DNA of 64,000 nt from Paenibacillus sp. FSL A5-0031 (GTDB taxonomy: Bacteria; Bacillota; Bacilli; Paenibacillales; Paenibacillaceae), in assembly GCF_001956295.1 (NCBI RefSeq), contig NZ_MRTD01000019.1, forward strand, positions 81,351 through 145,350. The letters run 5' to 3'. Shown here one piece after another: positions 16,825-25,661 of the stretch. A model generated the notes under the pieces. That model was not told the DNA's origin. It worked only from the letters and a program-made list of their open reading frames with translations, and did no database searches. The position numbers were made by a program, and so were the translations under genes. How positions within the stretch are numbered: position 1 is the stretch's first letter; each line of letters starts with the position of its first letter.

Positions 16825-19086
16825 TTACTTCTCGCTAAGCTTCTTTGCGTACTGGCCGGGAGCTAATCCTTCATACTTGCGGAACATTCGAATAAACGTG
16901 TTTGCATTGTTGCAACCGACCATCAGTGCCAAATCGCCAATCTTAATATCTTTCTGCTGGCGCATCATTTCTTTGGCTTGCTGCACGCGATAAAAATTCA
17001 AATAATCTTTAAAATTTTCGCCGGAATGATTTTTGAACGCGATGCTGACGTAACCGGGAGAGAAGTTAAACTCCTCCGCTATCATGCTAAGCGATAAATC
17101 CCTGTTGTAGTTTTCATGAATATATTCGATCATACGTTGGACTGTGCTGTTATCCATCATCTCATTCTGCTGATCAATCGTATCAATCATGGCGCTAAAC
17201 AGGGTCGTGATGGCCGAAACCATTCGCTCCTTCGATTCGCCGTGCTGAACGATGTCCAAAGATTCCTTGTGGGCTTGAACAAATTCTTCGAAGGACATGT
17301 TCAGTTGCTGGATAATTCGACTCAGTGTAGCTAATACAAGCAAACAGAACTGGTCGAGCTGCTGCGGCGTTAACTGTCTTTGCTCCAAATTTTCCGATAA
17401 GAGGAGGTTTAGTGTATGCAATGCATTTTCCCGCTTGCCGCGAATCACATAGCTGATCAGCTCTCGTTCCGTATCGATAGGATAATAATAGCTGACCATC
17501 TGAACTTGACTGAGCTGTTTATAAGTAATGACGGAAGTCTTATCAACTGCGGATTTCCTCTTTAGGGTATCAAGTGCCTGGATAAAAGAGCGGTCAATTT
17601 CGCCAGCAGAGGCTACGGGCCTGCCGACAGCTGCAGTCAATCCGTACGCATGTGCGTCCTCGATTTGAGCCATCGCTTTCATGAGCTTCTTCTGAATGGA
17701 TTCCGTATCTGATTCCTTGATTATGAAGACAAATTTAGTGAAATCGTGATCAAGCAGCTCGCAAGGGAAATGAGCTTTCAATTGTTCATGAATGATCAAG
17801 GAAGTCTTTGATTTTATTGTAAGAATTGCGTCTTTCGAATATTGCTCCTCCAATTCGTTATCGTTCGAGAATGAAATTACGCAAACGCTTAAGGCGGTAG
17901 TTAGGCCTTGCAGTTGATGTGAATTTAGCAGGTCATCGACCTTGTCAGGAGGAACGAGTCCATAGAGCAAGTCCCGCAGAAACTTGTCTCTCATTGAAAG
18001 CCTGTGCTCATGCAATGCGGATTTCATCTGTTCATTAGCCTTACTTATACTCGTCACTGTCTCATTCAGAAAGGCGAATTCGTCTGCTCCCGTAGGTTCC
18101 CCGTAGCTTTTGAACAATCCGACGAGATGACCGACAGGCCGGTACATACGCTTGGAAACCATATAGGCGAATGCTAGTCCCACAAAAATTAGAATGGCTA
18201 ATAAAAGCACAGCCCCTTTCAAATTCGGTGAAAAGGAATCTACCAACGAGTAGTTCTGTGTAACATACATATACGACCATTGTGGCATCGTTTTCGAGCG
18301 AATCAAATGGAAATCGAATTCATTATTGAATAGCGTCGTATAATCCCCGGTTGCCTGTTCATCAAGTTGTGCCAGTGGATAGGCAAGCAATTGCTTCTCC
18401 CGTTTATCATCAAAGCTTGATTTGAGCGTAACGTATCGACCATTCTCAATAATAGCAAAAGCTTCTTGCGTATCAGGTGACAAGGACGGTAGCAGCAATT
18501 GTTCAAAGAATGAGACAACAAAAAACAATGAATTTCCTATTCCTACCCGTTCCGGATTAACGATTATTATCGATGCGTTTTCATCGCTCTTCGTAATTAC
18601 ATTTTGGCTGCTCGATAGCGTTATGGTTGGGCTCGTGCTGTCTGTTCCTAATTGTGCAAGATCCTCATTCGTCATTCCCATATCTTCCATATAGCGTCTT
18701 CTATCCGACGAAATTTGCGGCGTAATGACCAAATCGTCGTTAGTCTTCATTAAATCGATGCTATAGCCGAATTCAGAGAATGCGTCTATATGATTTTGCA
18801 GTGCATAAGAAGTTTGTGTGATCTCATAGTAATTACGATCTTTTTCAGCGAATTTAACAACATGCTCATCTAATCTCAATTGTGCGATTAAGTTGAAAGA
18901 AACGCCGAGTTTGGTGTCAATATTGTCGCGAGATTGCATGAGAAAATTTTGCTGGTTTTGACTCAATTCCGATCGCACTTTTTGGCTGTCCTTAAAGAAA
19001 GACAGGCAGACCGCAATCATCGTGTAAGCGAATACAATAATAAGATAAGCGATAAGTAGTTTTGTGAAAAAAGACTTTCTAAGCAA
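16825..19086 (-). CDS. Membrane-bound AraC-family regulator (YesS-like), about 753 aa
   Basis: One-component sensor-regulator. N-terminal helix (about residues 8-30, LLIAYLIIVFAYTMIAVCLS), an extracytoplasmic sensing region of about 260 residues, a second helix (LKGAVLLLAILIFVGLAFAY), a HAMP-like segment, a cytoplasmic region and a C-terminal AraC domain (IAEEFNFSPGYVSIAFKNHS … VGCNNANTFIRMFRKYEGLAPGQYAK). Start set at a TTG 4 nt after AAGGGGAGAT. It heads block 1 and probably activates the transporter-lyase-GH88 operon in response to an extracellular sugar. Confidence 0.9.
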   Translation of the reverse strand: MLRKSFFTKLLIAYLIIVFAYTMIAVCLSFFKDSQKVRSELSQNQQNFLMQSRDNIDTKLGVSFNLIAQLRLDEHVVKFAEKDRNYYEITQTSYALQNHIDAFSEFGYSIDLMKTNDDLVITPQISSDRRRYMEDMGMTNEDLAQLGTDSTSPTITLSSSQNVITKSDENASIIIVNPERVGIGNSLFFVVSFFEQLLLPSLSPDTQEAFAIIENGRYVTLKSSFDDKREKQLLAYPLAQLDEQATGDYTTLFNNEFDFHLIRSKTMPQWSYMYVTQNYSLVDSFSPNLKGAVLLLAILIFVGLAFAYMVSKRMYRPVGHLVGLFKSYGEPTGADEFAFLNETVTSISKANEQMKSALHEHRLSMRDKFLRDLLYGLVPPDKVDDLLNSHQLQGLTTALSVCVISFSNDNELEEQYSKDAILTIKSKTSLIIHEQLKAHFPCELLDHDFTKFVFIIKESDTESIQKKLMKAMAQIEDAHAYGLTAAVGRPVASAGEIDRSFIQALDTLKRKSAVDKTSVITYKQLSQVQMVSYYYPIDTERELISYVIRGKRENALHTLNLLLSENLEQRQLTPQQLDQFCLLVLATLSRIIQQLNMSFEEFVQAHKESLDIVQHGESKERMVSAITTLFSAMIDTIDQQNEMMDNSTVQRMIEYIHENYNRDLSLSMIAEEFNFSPGYVSIAFKNHSGENFKDYLNFYRVQQAKEMMRQQKDIKIGDLALMVGCNNANTFIRMFRKYEGLAPGQYAKKLSEK

Positions 19087-19393
19087 TTTTATCTCCCCTT
19101 GGCAGTTCCTTCTGAGCTGAAAATAACTTAATAAGAAAGCATGTTTCCTCATTGGGTGATCGCATACGCTTACATTCTTCGAATCATAACTCTCACTATA
19201 TATGAATGTGAAAATACCGTCTATCACCAAAACTCGCAAAGCGGTTCTAACCCAATGCTGCTTTTTATAATTGAGTCATTCTATATGACCTATTGTCTAA
19301 TTGTAGAGAAAATAATGGTACTCATCCATGTATATTCATATGTGTTACATGTATAATCGTACAAAAACGACAGCTTTGTCTTTGTTAATTTCA

Positions 19394-19420
19394 GGCTATA
19401 GTTATCCGTTAGTTTAATCG
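19394..19420 (+). repeat. Single right arm at the far border of block 1
   Basis: GGCTATAGTTATCCGTTAG then TTTAATCG: right-arm spacing (11-nt spacer TAGTTATCCGT) with no hairpin and no left arm on its left. Together with the left arm at 9535 it brackets block 1. Confidence 0.65.
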
Positions 19421-19453
19421 CTAACCCGACAACAACATTATTCCACTAAACAC

Positions 19454-19480
19454 AAAAAAGCCGCGATTTACGCGGCACTT
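19454..19480 (-). terminator. Rho-independent terminator of the cell wall hydrolase gene
   Basis: AAAAAAGCCGCGATTTACGC then GGCACTT; on the minus strand GTGCCGCG / CGCGGC is followed by a run of six T. It lies about 85 nt after the stop of the hydrolase gene. Confidence 0.75.
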
Positions 19481-19564
19481 AATGAGATAAAGTTGTTGTC
19501 AACCGACACATGGTTGTGACAAGTCAGGTTATGAGATACTAATGAGCTCTTTGCATTTATAAAA

Positions 19565-20008
19565 TTAAAACGTATTATAGATATTTTCACATTCCTCCCC
19601 GGTCGGTTCATAAAAGCAGTGCTTCTTCCAACGTCCTGCGAGCGGCTGATTATACCAGGTTGGCGGACATGGACCGGGATTTTCGAACGATCCTGGACGG
19701 AAATACCATAGGGAGAATTTGGCTGGCCAATTCCGCTCCCCATTCACTGCCCGTTGCGCCAGACGGCGTTCCCTGTCTCTTGCATTTTGATAGTACAAAC
19801 TATGTTGCAACGCTTCGAACGCATGCTCCTGGTTGATCATTTGGGGAATTGTCCGGATATCTTTGAAATCGGAGCAATTCCCTCTGATTCGGTTAATGCC
19901 AACATTTCCAACAAGGAGCATTCCCATTTCGCCTTCGGTCTCCGCTTCAGCTCGAAGCAACCTTGCCAACATGTTAATATCCTGTTGCCTTGCTTTTACG
20001 ACTGCCAT
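19565..20008 (-). CDS. Cell wall hydrolase of the SleB/CwlJ (hydrolase_2) family, 147 aa
   Basis: Predicted peptidoglycan (spore-cortex type) hydrolase. It is the catalytic domain alone: LARLLRAEAETEGEMGMLLV with the catalytic Glu of the family, NVGINRIRGNCSDFKDIRTI, PQMINQEHAFEALQHSLYYQ, then the PAKFSLWYFRPG and NPGPCPPTWYNQPLAGRWKK blocks and the terminal HCFYEPTGEEC. No signal peptide, as in CwlJ, which is deposited in the spore coat. AGAGGTGAG precedes the ATG. Its own terminator follows. Confidence 0.9.
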   Translation of the reverse strand: MAVVKARQQDINMLARLLRAEAETEGEMGMLLVGNVGINRIRGNCSDFKDIRTIPQMINQEHAFEALQHSLYYQNARDRERRLAQRAVNGERNWPAKFSLWYFRPGSFENPGPCPPTWYNQPLAGRWKKHCFYEPTGEECENIYNTF

Positions 20009-20103
20009 TGACTCACCTCTTTAGATTTCTAGACTCATCATATTGTAGGTGAAGCGAATGTGTTACTCTGGCATAAGAAAGAGCGATAATAAATAACCGT
20101 TCC

Positions 20104-20133
20104 ATCACACTCTTCTGCCTGTTAGTTTAATGA
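20104..20133 (+). repeat. Single left arm of an array element
   Basis: ATCACACTCTTCTGCCTGTT then AGTTTAATGA; left-arm core with no hairpin or right arm. Confidence 0.6.
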
Positions 20134-20218
20134 AATTTTAGTTGCTTGTTAAGATCTACAGTCCACTGATTATTAAAAGGATTACGTTCATTTCCAAAAG
20201 GTCCAGATTGGCTGACAT

Positions 20219-20815
20219 TCACTTTTTTAAACGCAATCCGTCCAGTAAACTGATGAATTGTTTTTTGGTCGATGCCTCTTTATCATGCTTCGTGAATTCC
20301 AATACAAATATTATTTTGTCTTGAATAGGTATGACTGCGAAATAGACGTCATGCGTGCCGGTTAGGCCTGAGGCGGCCGTACCGTTGTCCGCGTCGAGCG
20401 TATACAGCTTGCCGCTTCCGATGGAAGTATCAATTTCTTCTTCATGTGTAATTTCGCTATGGTTCGGCTTATACATGTTAAAGCTGAAATCGTCAGTATA
20501 CGGGTACGTGACAACACTTCCGAGATTGATTCCATTCTCGTCGGCGAGGGATGTGCCAAATTGATTTTCCGTATTCAGATTCCATCCCTTCGGCAGGGTC
20601 AATTCCAAATTGGAGATGCCGTTTTCGATCATTGAATTTGGTTGGCTTGATTTCGAATGTTCCCCAGAATCAATGGTGTTGTCGATATTCTGGTTTCGCG
20701 AAACAGATAGATTAGTTTGGTTATTCTTTGGGGCGATATCCTCCTGGTTAACTGAACAACCGGCAAGAACAAAAATCAGCAGTTGAACAACCAGTAGCAG
20801 TTGAGCTTTAGTCAT
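20219..20815 (-). CDS. Hypothetical lipoprotein, 198 aa
   Basis: Membrane-anchored extracellular protein of unknown function. Signal MTKAQLLLVVQLLIFVLAGC has lipobox VLAGC, followed by a Ser/Asn-rich linker (residues 21-65) and a compact domain containing LTLPKGWNLNTENQFGTSLA, a Tyr-rich centre and TGTHDVYFAVIPIQDKIIFV. AAAGGAG precedes the ATG. It lies between single-arm copies at 20104 and 20890. Confidence 0.75.
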   Translation of the reverse strand: MTKAQLLLVVQLLIFVLAGCSVNQEDIAPKNNQTNLSVSRNQNIDNTIDSGEHSKSSQPNSMIENGISNLELTLPKGWNLNTENQFGTSLADENGINLGSVVTYPYTDDFSFNMYKPNHSEITHEEEIDTSIGSGKLYTLDADNGTAASGLTGTHDVYFAVIPIQDKIIFVLEFTKHDKEASTKKQFISLLDGLRLKK

Positions 20816-20889
20816 TCTTAGACTCCTTTAGTTATTGAATTCAAATTAGAAGTAGAGATGGCTGGTAACAGATACTAGGATAACACTCA

Positions 20890-20937
20890 CCTGCTCAACA
20901 ATAAGTATTATTCAACTATCATTCTCCGATAGCAAAA
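20890..20937 (+). repeat. Partial array element, subfamily B hairpin half plus right arm
   Basis: ACCTGCTCAACAATAAGTAT is the 3' half of a subfamily-B hairpin and linker; then right arm TTCAACTATCATTCTCCGAT then AGCAAAAC. The left arm and left hairpin half are missing. Confidence 0.75.
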
Positions 20938-20958
20938 CAAGAATAGAGTTTTATCTTT

Positions 20959-21813
20959 CTATGCGACTGTGTTACTGATAATCGTTAGAAAACCGTTCGT
21001 TGACGCGGTATCAATTAATTGATTAATAGATTGGCTTGCCGTATAGCTAAACAAATACCATTGTTTTTCCGTATCGTCATACAACAAAACCTTTGGGGAG
21101 TTTGTCAAAGGTCCAGGTGGATAAGATTCCATTAATGAGTAAATATCAAAACGTTTGATGCTTTTCCCTTTTTGATCTAAAAAATCATATTGCGCATTTT
21201 TATAATATGCTCCAGCTTGGACAAGCTGAATCTGCCACGAGTAATCAACTGGAGCTTCGACCTTGCTGCCTTTGTTTTCTACAAAAATATTATAAATTGC
21301 TTCGAAATAAGCATTCACTTTGATTTGTTGCTCTACGCCACCCATAGTCATGTGGTATTCCTGCTGCAATGCTTTCACTTTTATACCATCTATGATTAAT
21401 GGCTCGGTATCAACGGTTACGATGGAGTTTTTGTAATTGACTGTGCAGCCAAATGCTTCTGAAATAAAGCGAAGTGGAACGATTGTGTGATTATTTTTTA
21501 TATATGGTTTTACATCAAGCAGTACCGTTTTACCGTTTATGACTGCTGTACTGCTATTTAGTCTTAATGTTACATTTATTTTGCTTTTAGTAAGTGTAAT
21601 TTCAGAATTCGACCAATTGACCTTAGCTCCCAAATTTTCGCTGATAATACGTAACGGCACCATTATACGATTGTTCTTAATTTCGGGTTTCACTACGGAT
21701 GCAATAACAAAACCGTCAACTTTTATTTTGAAGTCTGTATCTGCTGCATATGTAGTCGACGTTGTAATAATTAGAATCAATGCCATGACGAATCCTGATA
21801 ATACCTTTTTCAT
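20959..21813 (-). CDS. Secreted copper-amine-oxidase-stalk domain protein, 284 aa
   Basis: Exported protein with a Sec signal (MKKVLSGFVMALILIITTST then TYAAD) and two stalk-domain repeats: FKIKVDGFVIASVVKPEIKN NRIMVPLRIISENLGAKVNW, and INVTLRLNSSTAVINGKTVL … TIVPLRFISEAFGCTVNY. These repeats are common in Paenibacillus cell-surface proteins. The C-terminal 130 residues are of unknown fold. Start chosen at the ATG after AAAGGAGC. A second stalk protein is encoded at 45274. Confidence 0.85.
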   Translation of the reverse strand: MKKVLSGFVMALILIITTSTTYAADTDFKIKVDGFVIASVVKPEIKNNRIMVPLRIISENLGAKVNWSNSEITLTKSKINVTLRLNSSTAVINGKTVLLDVKPYIKNNHTIVPLRFISEAFGCTVNYKNSIVTVDTEPLIIDGIKVKALQQEYHMTMGGVEQQIKVNAYFEAIYNIFVENKGSKVEAPVDYSWQIQLVQAGAYYKNAQYDFLDQKGKSIKRFDIYSLMESYPPGPLTNSPKVLLYDDTEKQWYLFSYTASQSINQLIDTASTNGFLTIISNTVA

Positions 21814-21998
21814 TTTAAAAGCTCCTTTTATCAAAAGAAAATGTGGTAGCTATTTAATCCCAACATTTTTTATTTGAGCACTCCTTTCCAAAAAAAAACG
21901 TCAAAACAGGTATTAACTCCCTGTACTGGAGATCATTGTTCTCGTGAATATAGACGCACATCGATAATAAAAGGTTCCTTTTTTATAAAGTTCAATAT

Positions 21999-22054
21999 TA
22001 AGCTGTACTGCCCTTTATTTGAGTAACCGCTTGCGCTCCCCATTAGCACAATGA
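21999..22054 (+). repeat. Left and right arms joined directly, no hairpin
   Basis: Left arm TTAAGCTGTACTGCCCTTTA then TTTGAGTA, immediately followed by right arm ACCGCTTGCGCTCCCCATTA then GCACAATGA. Informative because the variable hairpin is absent. Confidence 0.7.
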
Positions 22055-22076
22055 TTTTCTAAAATCGAAGTTTGAT

Positions 22077-22690
22077 CTATACTTCTCCCCAAAATATTTC
22101 AGTTTCATAATCGAACAGAACAAAACCATTCTGATTATTTCTATCAAATAGATTTCGCAGTTCCGTCATCATCGGTTTGTAATTGGGATGACGGGTACAT
22201 GGCTGTAGGAAGATGATAGCAACCGGCCTCTCAAGCCCTCGAAATCAAACTCCTGGCTCATTCTGAATCGCACCTCATGCATCGTACCTTCCTTGAAAAA
22301 AGAGAGAAGCATCGACTGAGAAATGTTTTTATGATTAACTTTTACGTAGTCGGTTCCGTATGTATGGAGCAGTTGATCATACCCTTCACGAAATGTAGTA
22401 CCGCTTGTAAGACGGGAATTCCAAATTAGTATTATTCTACCGCCCGGCTGTAGAATTCTACGGAACTCGGTTTGCGCTGCTAGCCGATCAAACCAGTGAA
22501 ACGCTTGTGAGCAGACTATAATCTAAACCGACTGATCAGGTAATCCAGTAGATTCTGCAGAACCTGATATACTCTGAAAGTTCGAATTGCTTTCTAACAT
22601 TTGCTCGGCGGCTACTCGCAATGCCTGATTCGGCTCGACCGCAATCACATAGCTTCCGCGTACCAGAAGTAGTTTTGAAAAGATGCCTGT
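22077..22690 (-). pseudogene. Broken class I SAM-dependent methyltransferase
   Basis: Read on the minus strand, VIAVEPNQALRVAAEQMLES (SAM-binding motif region), then SAESTGLPDQSV, an in-frame TAG near 22520, then IIVCSQAFHWFDRLAAQTEF and RRILQPGGRIILIWNSRL, all typical of UbiE-like methyltransferases. A later frameshift near 22200 separates the C-terminal HPNYKPMMTELRNLFDRNNQ … ETEIFWGEV and TAG at 22077-22079. At least two lesions, so inactive. Between the joined arms at 21999 and element 22723. Confidence 0.8.
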
Positions 22691-22722
22691 AGTCTTCTAA
22701 TTTCATGTTTTTGATTTGATCA

Positions 22723-22819
22723 TTTTCCCGCTAATTATCCGTTAGCTTAATAAAACCAAGGAGCAGCTACCGTAGTAACTGCTCCTTGCGCTGTTAAACT
22801 ATCGTTCTCCGTTAGCTGT
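22723..22819 (+). repeat. Array element, complete, subfamily A variant
   Basis: Left arm CCGCTAATTATCCGTTAG then CTTAATAA, hairpin AAGGAGCAGCTACC-GTA-GTAACTGCTCCTT, right arm TTAAACTATCGTTCTCCGTT then AGCTGTCGC. Confidence 0.9.
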
Positions 22820-22849
22820 CGCTGTCCGAAGAAATAAACTTATGTCACT

Positions 22850-23275
22850 CTAGCAATCCTTAAGCGGAATGGAAAATTCAATATAAAAGGGATGAAGTTC
22901 TTCATTCAAGCAAAGCTCAATTCTTTGCTTAAAATTTCCCCAATTCACCATCTCTAATGCTGTTTCGACCGGAAAATAACCTACTTCTAAAGACTCAGCG
23001 GTAGTTGTTAATTCTCCTCCGACTGGTCTGCCTAAAAATAAAGTGTTACAAATACTACTACTTACATTTTGAAAAATACCACAAAACTTTGTCACTTCTA
23101 TATCTATACCGCTCTCTTCCTTTGTTTCCCTTATCGCTGCATCTTTCAATGATTCACCTTCTTCAACCTGTCCTCCTGGCATTTCCCAACCTCGTTTAGG
23201 TCCTTTTATCAATAATATTTCGTTACGCTCATTAACTACAATTGTTGCCGCAGAAATTATATGTTTTGGAGCCAC
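22850..23275 (-). CDS. Nudix hydrolase, 141 aa
   Basis: Hydrolyses a nucleoside diphosphate linked to another moiety; the substrate is unknown. The complete Nudix box is GGQVEEGESLKDAAIRETKE then ESGI (Gx5Ex7REUXEExGU), in a standard-length single domain with AATIVVNERNEILLIKGPKR before it. GGGGAGGACGATATA precedes a GTG start. Single gene between elements 22723 and 23335. Confidence 0.92.
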   Translation of the reverse strand: MAPKHIISAATIVVNERNEILLIKGPKRGWEMPGGQVEEGESLKDAAIRETKEESGIDIEVTKFCGIFQNVSSSICNTLFLGRPVGGELTTTAESLEVGYFPVETALEMVNWGNFKQRIELCLNEELHPFYIEFSIPLKDC

Positions 23276-23334
23276 TATATCGTCCTCCCCTTTTTTAAAT
23301 TAACAAAACTAGATTACCACTAATTTCCTATTAC

Positions 23335-23400
23335 TGTATACTGCCTTTTAGATGAGAAGACAGCGATCAGTTTTCGTCGGCTGCCTCCTCGCTTTAATCG
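23335..23400 (+). repeat. Array element, divergent, subfamily D-like hairpin
   Basis: Left arm TGTATACTGCCTTTTAGATG then AGAA; hairpin GACAGCGATCAGTTTTCGTC then GGCTGCC; no clear right arm. It is followed by a plus-strand gene. Confidence 0.55.
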
Positions 23401-23630
23401 TTCCACTCTCGTTCTTCAGTTCGTTTAATCTTGAACGAGTTAACTATTTATAATAGGGGCAGTCTGTTCAAAAGGAATTAGAAACTTATATAAGCTATGC
23501 CTTGGTGGCTCTGTTAAACGATGGGGCAGACCTACGCAGACTGCGTATTGACGCTAAACATTTCCATTCATAGCTTTCTCTCTGGTAAAATAGAGAAAAT
23601 CATATTTTACTTAGGAGGCAGGCGGCAACG
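23401..23630. other. Upstream region of the TPR-SUKH gene
   Basis: No coding frame seen. The only candidate signals are a -10-like TAAAAT at about 23588 and the AGGAGGCAGG ribosome site before 23631. Confidence 0.3.
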
Positions 23631-25367
23631 ATGGAACATGAGCTAAGCGCACAGATATTGCAGTGGCACGAGGATGACGAACACCAGCAGATCGTAGACA
23701 CTCTGATGAAGATTCCTCCAGCGGACAGAGATTACGATATGATCAGCAGCATAGGTCGGGCTTATAACAATCTGAGTTTGTATAAAAAAGCACTGGAACA
23801 GTTTGCTATCATTGCTGAGCAGGGAAAAAATGATCCGTTGTGGTATTTTCGCGTAGGCTATTCCTACTATTATATGAAGCGGTATGAGGAAGCAGTAGGT
23901 GTGTTAAGCACCGCGTTAGAGCTAGATCCTGACGATCGGCATTCAGCCAGATTTCTAGACTGGAGCCAAAGCAAATGGCAAAAACAACAAAAGGCTGAAT
24001 CCCTGCGCACACTCAGCAAACAAAAGAAAGACCAGGGAGCAATCCCTTTTGAAGGTATGGATCTCGACAGCTTCTGGCAAGACAGTAACTATGCTAGAGA
24101 ACAATATGTCTCTGATCCGCCTACAGATGAGCTGATTGCTTCTGTAGAAGAAGAACTCGGCTATAAGCTACCGGCAGCCTACATCGCTCTGATGAAGCAT
24201 CAGAACGGTGGCATTCCCCATAATACATCCTTTCCGACAGATGAAGCTACCTCTTGGGCTGAGGATCATATTGCTATAACAGGAATTATGGGGATCGGAC
24301 GCGACAAAAGCTACTCTATCTGCGGTGATCTCGGCAGTCCGTTCATGATTGAAGAATGGGGATATCCGGATATCGGCGTGGTAATTTGTGACTGCCCTTC
24401 GGCAGGGCACGATGTTGTGATGCTGGATTACCGTCGCTGTGGGAAGGACGGCGAACCTGAAGTCATTCATGTCGATCAGGAAGATGATTACGAAATAACA
24501 TTCCTGGCACCGAACTTCGAGTCGTTCATCCGCGGTCTGGTGAATGATGAGGATTACGACACTACTGAAGAAGATAAAGAGAACGATCTGCGCAAAGTGG
24601 CTGAAGGAAAATTCTCTCCACTACTCACAGAACTCTGCGGTCAGGCCTCTGAGGTTGAAGGACTGGAGTCCAAAATACGCAGTGTCTGTACCCGGATCGT
24701 ACAGGAGAAGAACCATTTCTCATTTCATGCGGACGAGAGGTCTCATCTCATGTACGATGTGCAGTTCTGGCTATACACCAACGCTTACCCGACTACCAGC
24801 CGTCAGCAGTATCTGGATACCTATGAGCAAATGATCGCTTTCGGCGGTGAATTCGGCCAAGGCGGGTACGCTCCTGGCTTCATCAGCGATTGGCTGGATG
24901 GGCGGATCGCGGAAGGCCTTATCGTTGAGGAGAACAGGGTTCTCCGCTTCACGGACGAGGCACGCAGTGCGGTTATAGCAAAGCTTTCAGCGGAAGCAGA
25001 AGCTGCACAGTCATTGTCAGCTGCAGGAGGCACGAAGGATGTGGCACCCTTTACCATCGTGAAACAAAATAATGGTGGCAAATCTGTCATTCTGACGGTC
25101 GGTAGCTATTTGACCGAACTCTTCGACACCCGGGCAGACGAAGGGTTCGAAGGCAACGGTTACGACTGGGCTTCACTGGCGGCGGTATTCTTGAATGAGC
25201 GGATGCCGGAACTCGCGGAAACGATTCATTTTGACCCAGAAGCAGATATGTTCTGTGCCTACTCGAGTAATGGAGCCGCATTAGAACAGTTCGCATGTGC
25301 GTTCAAATTCGCCTGTGAGGATGAGGTGCTTATTTACGATCTGTTCACTCGCGCAGAGTTGGACTGA
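23631..25367 (+). CDS. TPR + SMI1/KNR4 (SUKH) + Imm51-like multi-immunity protein, 578 aa
   Basis: Probable immunity protein against secreted polymorphic toxins. Order: TPR-like helices at residues 20-115 (AYNNLSLYKKALEQFAII, YSYYYMKRYEEAVGVLSTAL), a SUKH/SMI1-KNR4 domain at 165-305 (IASVEEELGYKLPAAYIALM then KHQNGG; FMIEEWGYPDIGVVICDCPS), a DUF4375-like helical part at 330-450 and a C-terminal Imm51-like domain (YDWASLAAVFLNERMPELAE, IHFDPEADMFCAYSSNGAAL). Several immunity-type modules in one chain suggests breadth of protection. One of the few plus-strand genes of the array; no cognate toxin is adjacent. Confidence 0.8.
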   Translation: MEHELSAQILQWHEDDEHQQIVDTLMKIPPADRDYDMISSIGRAYNNLSLYKKALEQFAIIAEQGKNDPLWYFRVGYSYYYMKRYEEAVGVLSTALELDPDDRHSARFLDWSQSKWQKQQKAESLRTLSKQKKDQGAIPFEGMDLDSFWQDSNYAREQYVSDPPTDELIASVEEELGYKLPAAYIALMKHQNGGIPHNTSFPTDEATSWAEDHIAITGIMGIGRDKSYSICGDLGSPFMIEEWGYPDIGVVICDCPSAGHDVVMLDYRRCGKDGEPEVIHVDQEDDYEITFLAPNFESFIRGLVNDEDYDTTEEDKENDLRKVAEGKFSPLLTELCGQASEVEGLESKIRSVCTRIVQEKNHFSFHADERSHLMYDVQFWLYTNAYPTTSRQQYLDTYEQMIAFGGEFGQGGYAPGFISDWLDGRIAEGLIVEENRVLRFTDEARSAVIAKLSAEAEAAQSLSAAGGTKDVAPFTIVKQNNGGKSVILTVGSYLTELFDTRADEGFEGNGYDWASLAAVFLNERMPELAETIHFDPEADMFCAYSSNGAALEQFACAFKFACEDEVLIYDLFTRAELD

Positions 25368-25368
25368 G

Positions 25369-25500
25369 CTAATCATCCGAACTTAAACTGTAGACAACAC
25401 GAATCATACGTCGTATGTATTTTTGTTCATAAAGCTCCATCAGATCTTCTAATAATAAAATATAATAATCCATAGCTACAGTTTCTTCTGTAAAAAAGAA
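25369..25500 (-). pseudogene. Small open frame, probable gene remnant
   Basis: A frame reads FFFTEETVAMDYYILLLEDL then MELYEQKYIRRMIRVVYSLS and ends at TAG 25369-25371, starting without a good ribosome site. It may be a 34-residue protein from the internal ATG or the end of a lost gene. Confidence 0.3.
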
Positions 25501-25511
25501 CAATATATTTT

Positions 25512-25604
25512 ACTATACTGCCAGTTAGCTCAACGAGGCTGTCGTTCTATGCAGCAGCCTCGTCATGATGGTTATTGAGCTATGTGTCCCGCTACTTCAA
25601 CAAT
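25512..25604 (+). repeat. Array element, complete, hairpin subfamily D
   Basis: Left arm ACTATACTGCCAGTTAG then CTCAACGA, hairpin CGAGGCTG … CAGCAGCCTCG, right arm TTGAGCTATGTGTCCCGCTA then CTTCAACA. Confidence 0.85.
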
Positions 25605-25661
25605 TCCTCGTTTGCTATAAATTCCGGAACATCTTTCATTTAGCTATATAGATTTTAGCAA

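Larger units (their letters stand above)
19087..19564. other. Gene-poor region between block 1 and the array
   Basis: Contains the promoter region of the membrane AraC gene, a single array right arm (19394-19420) and the terminator of the cell wall hydrolase gene (19454-19480). No other coding frame is convincing. Confidence 0.5.
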
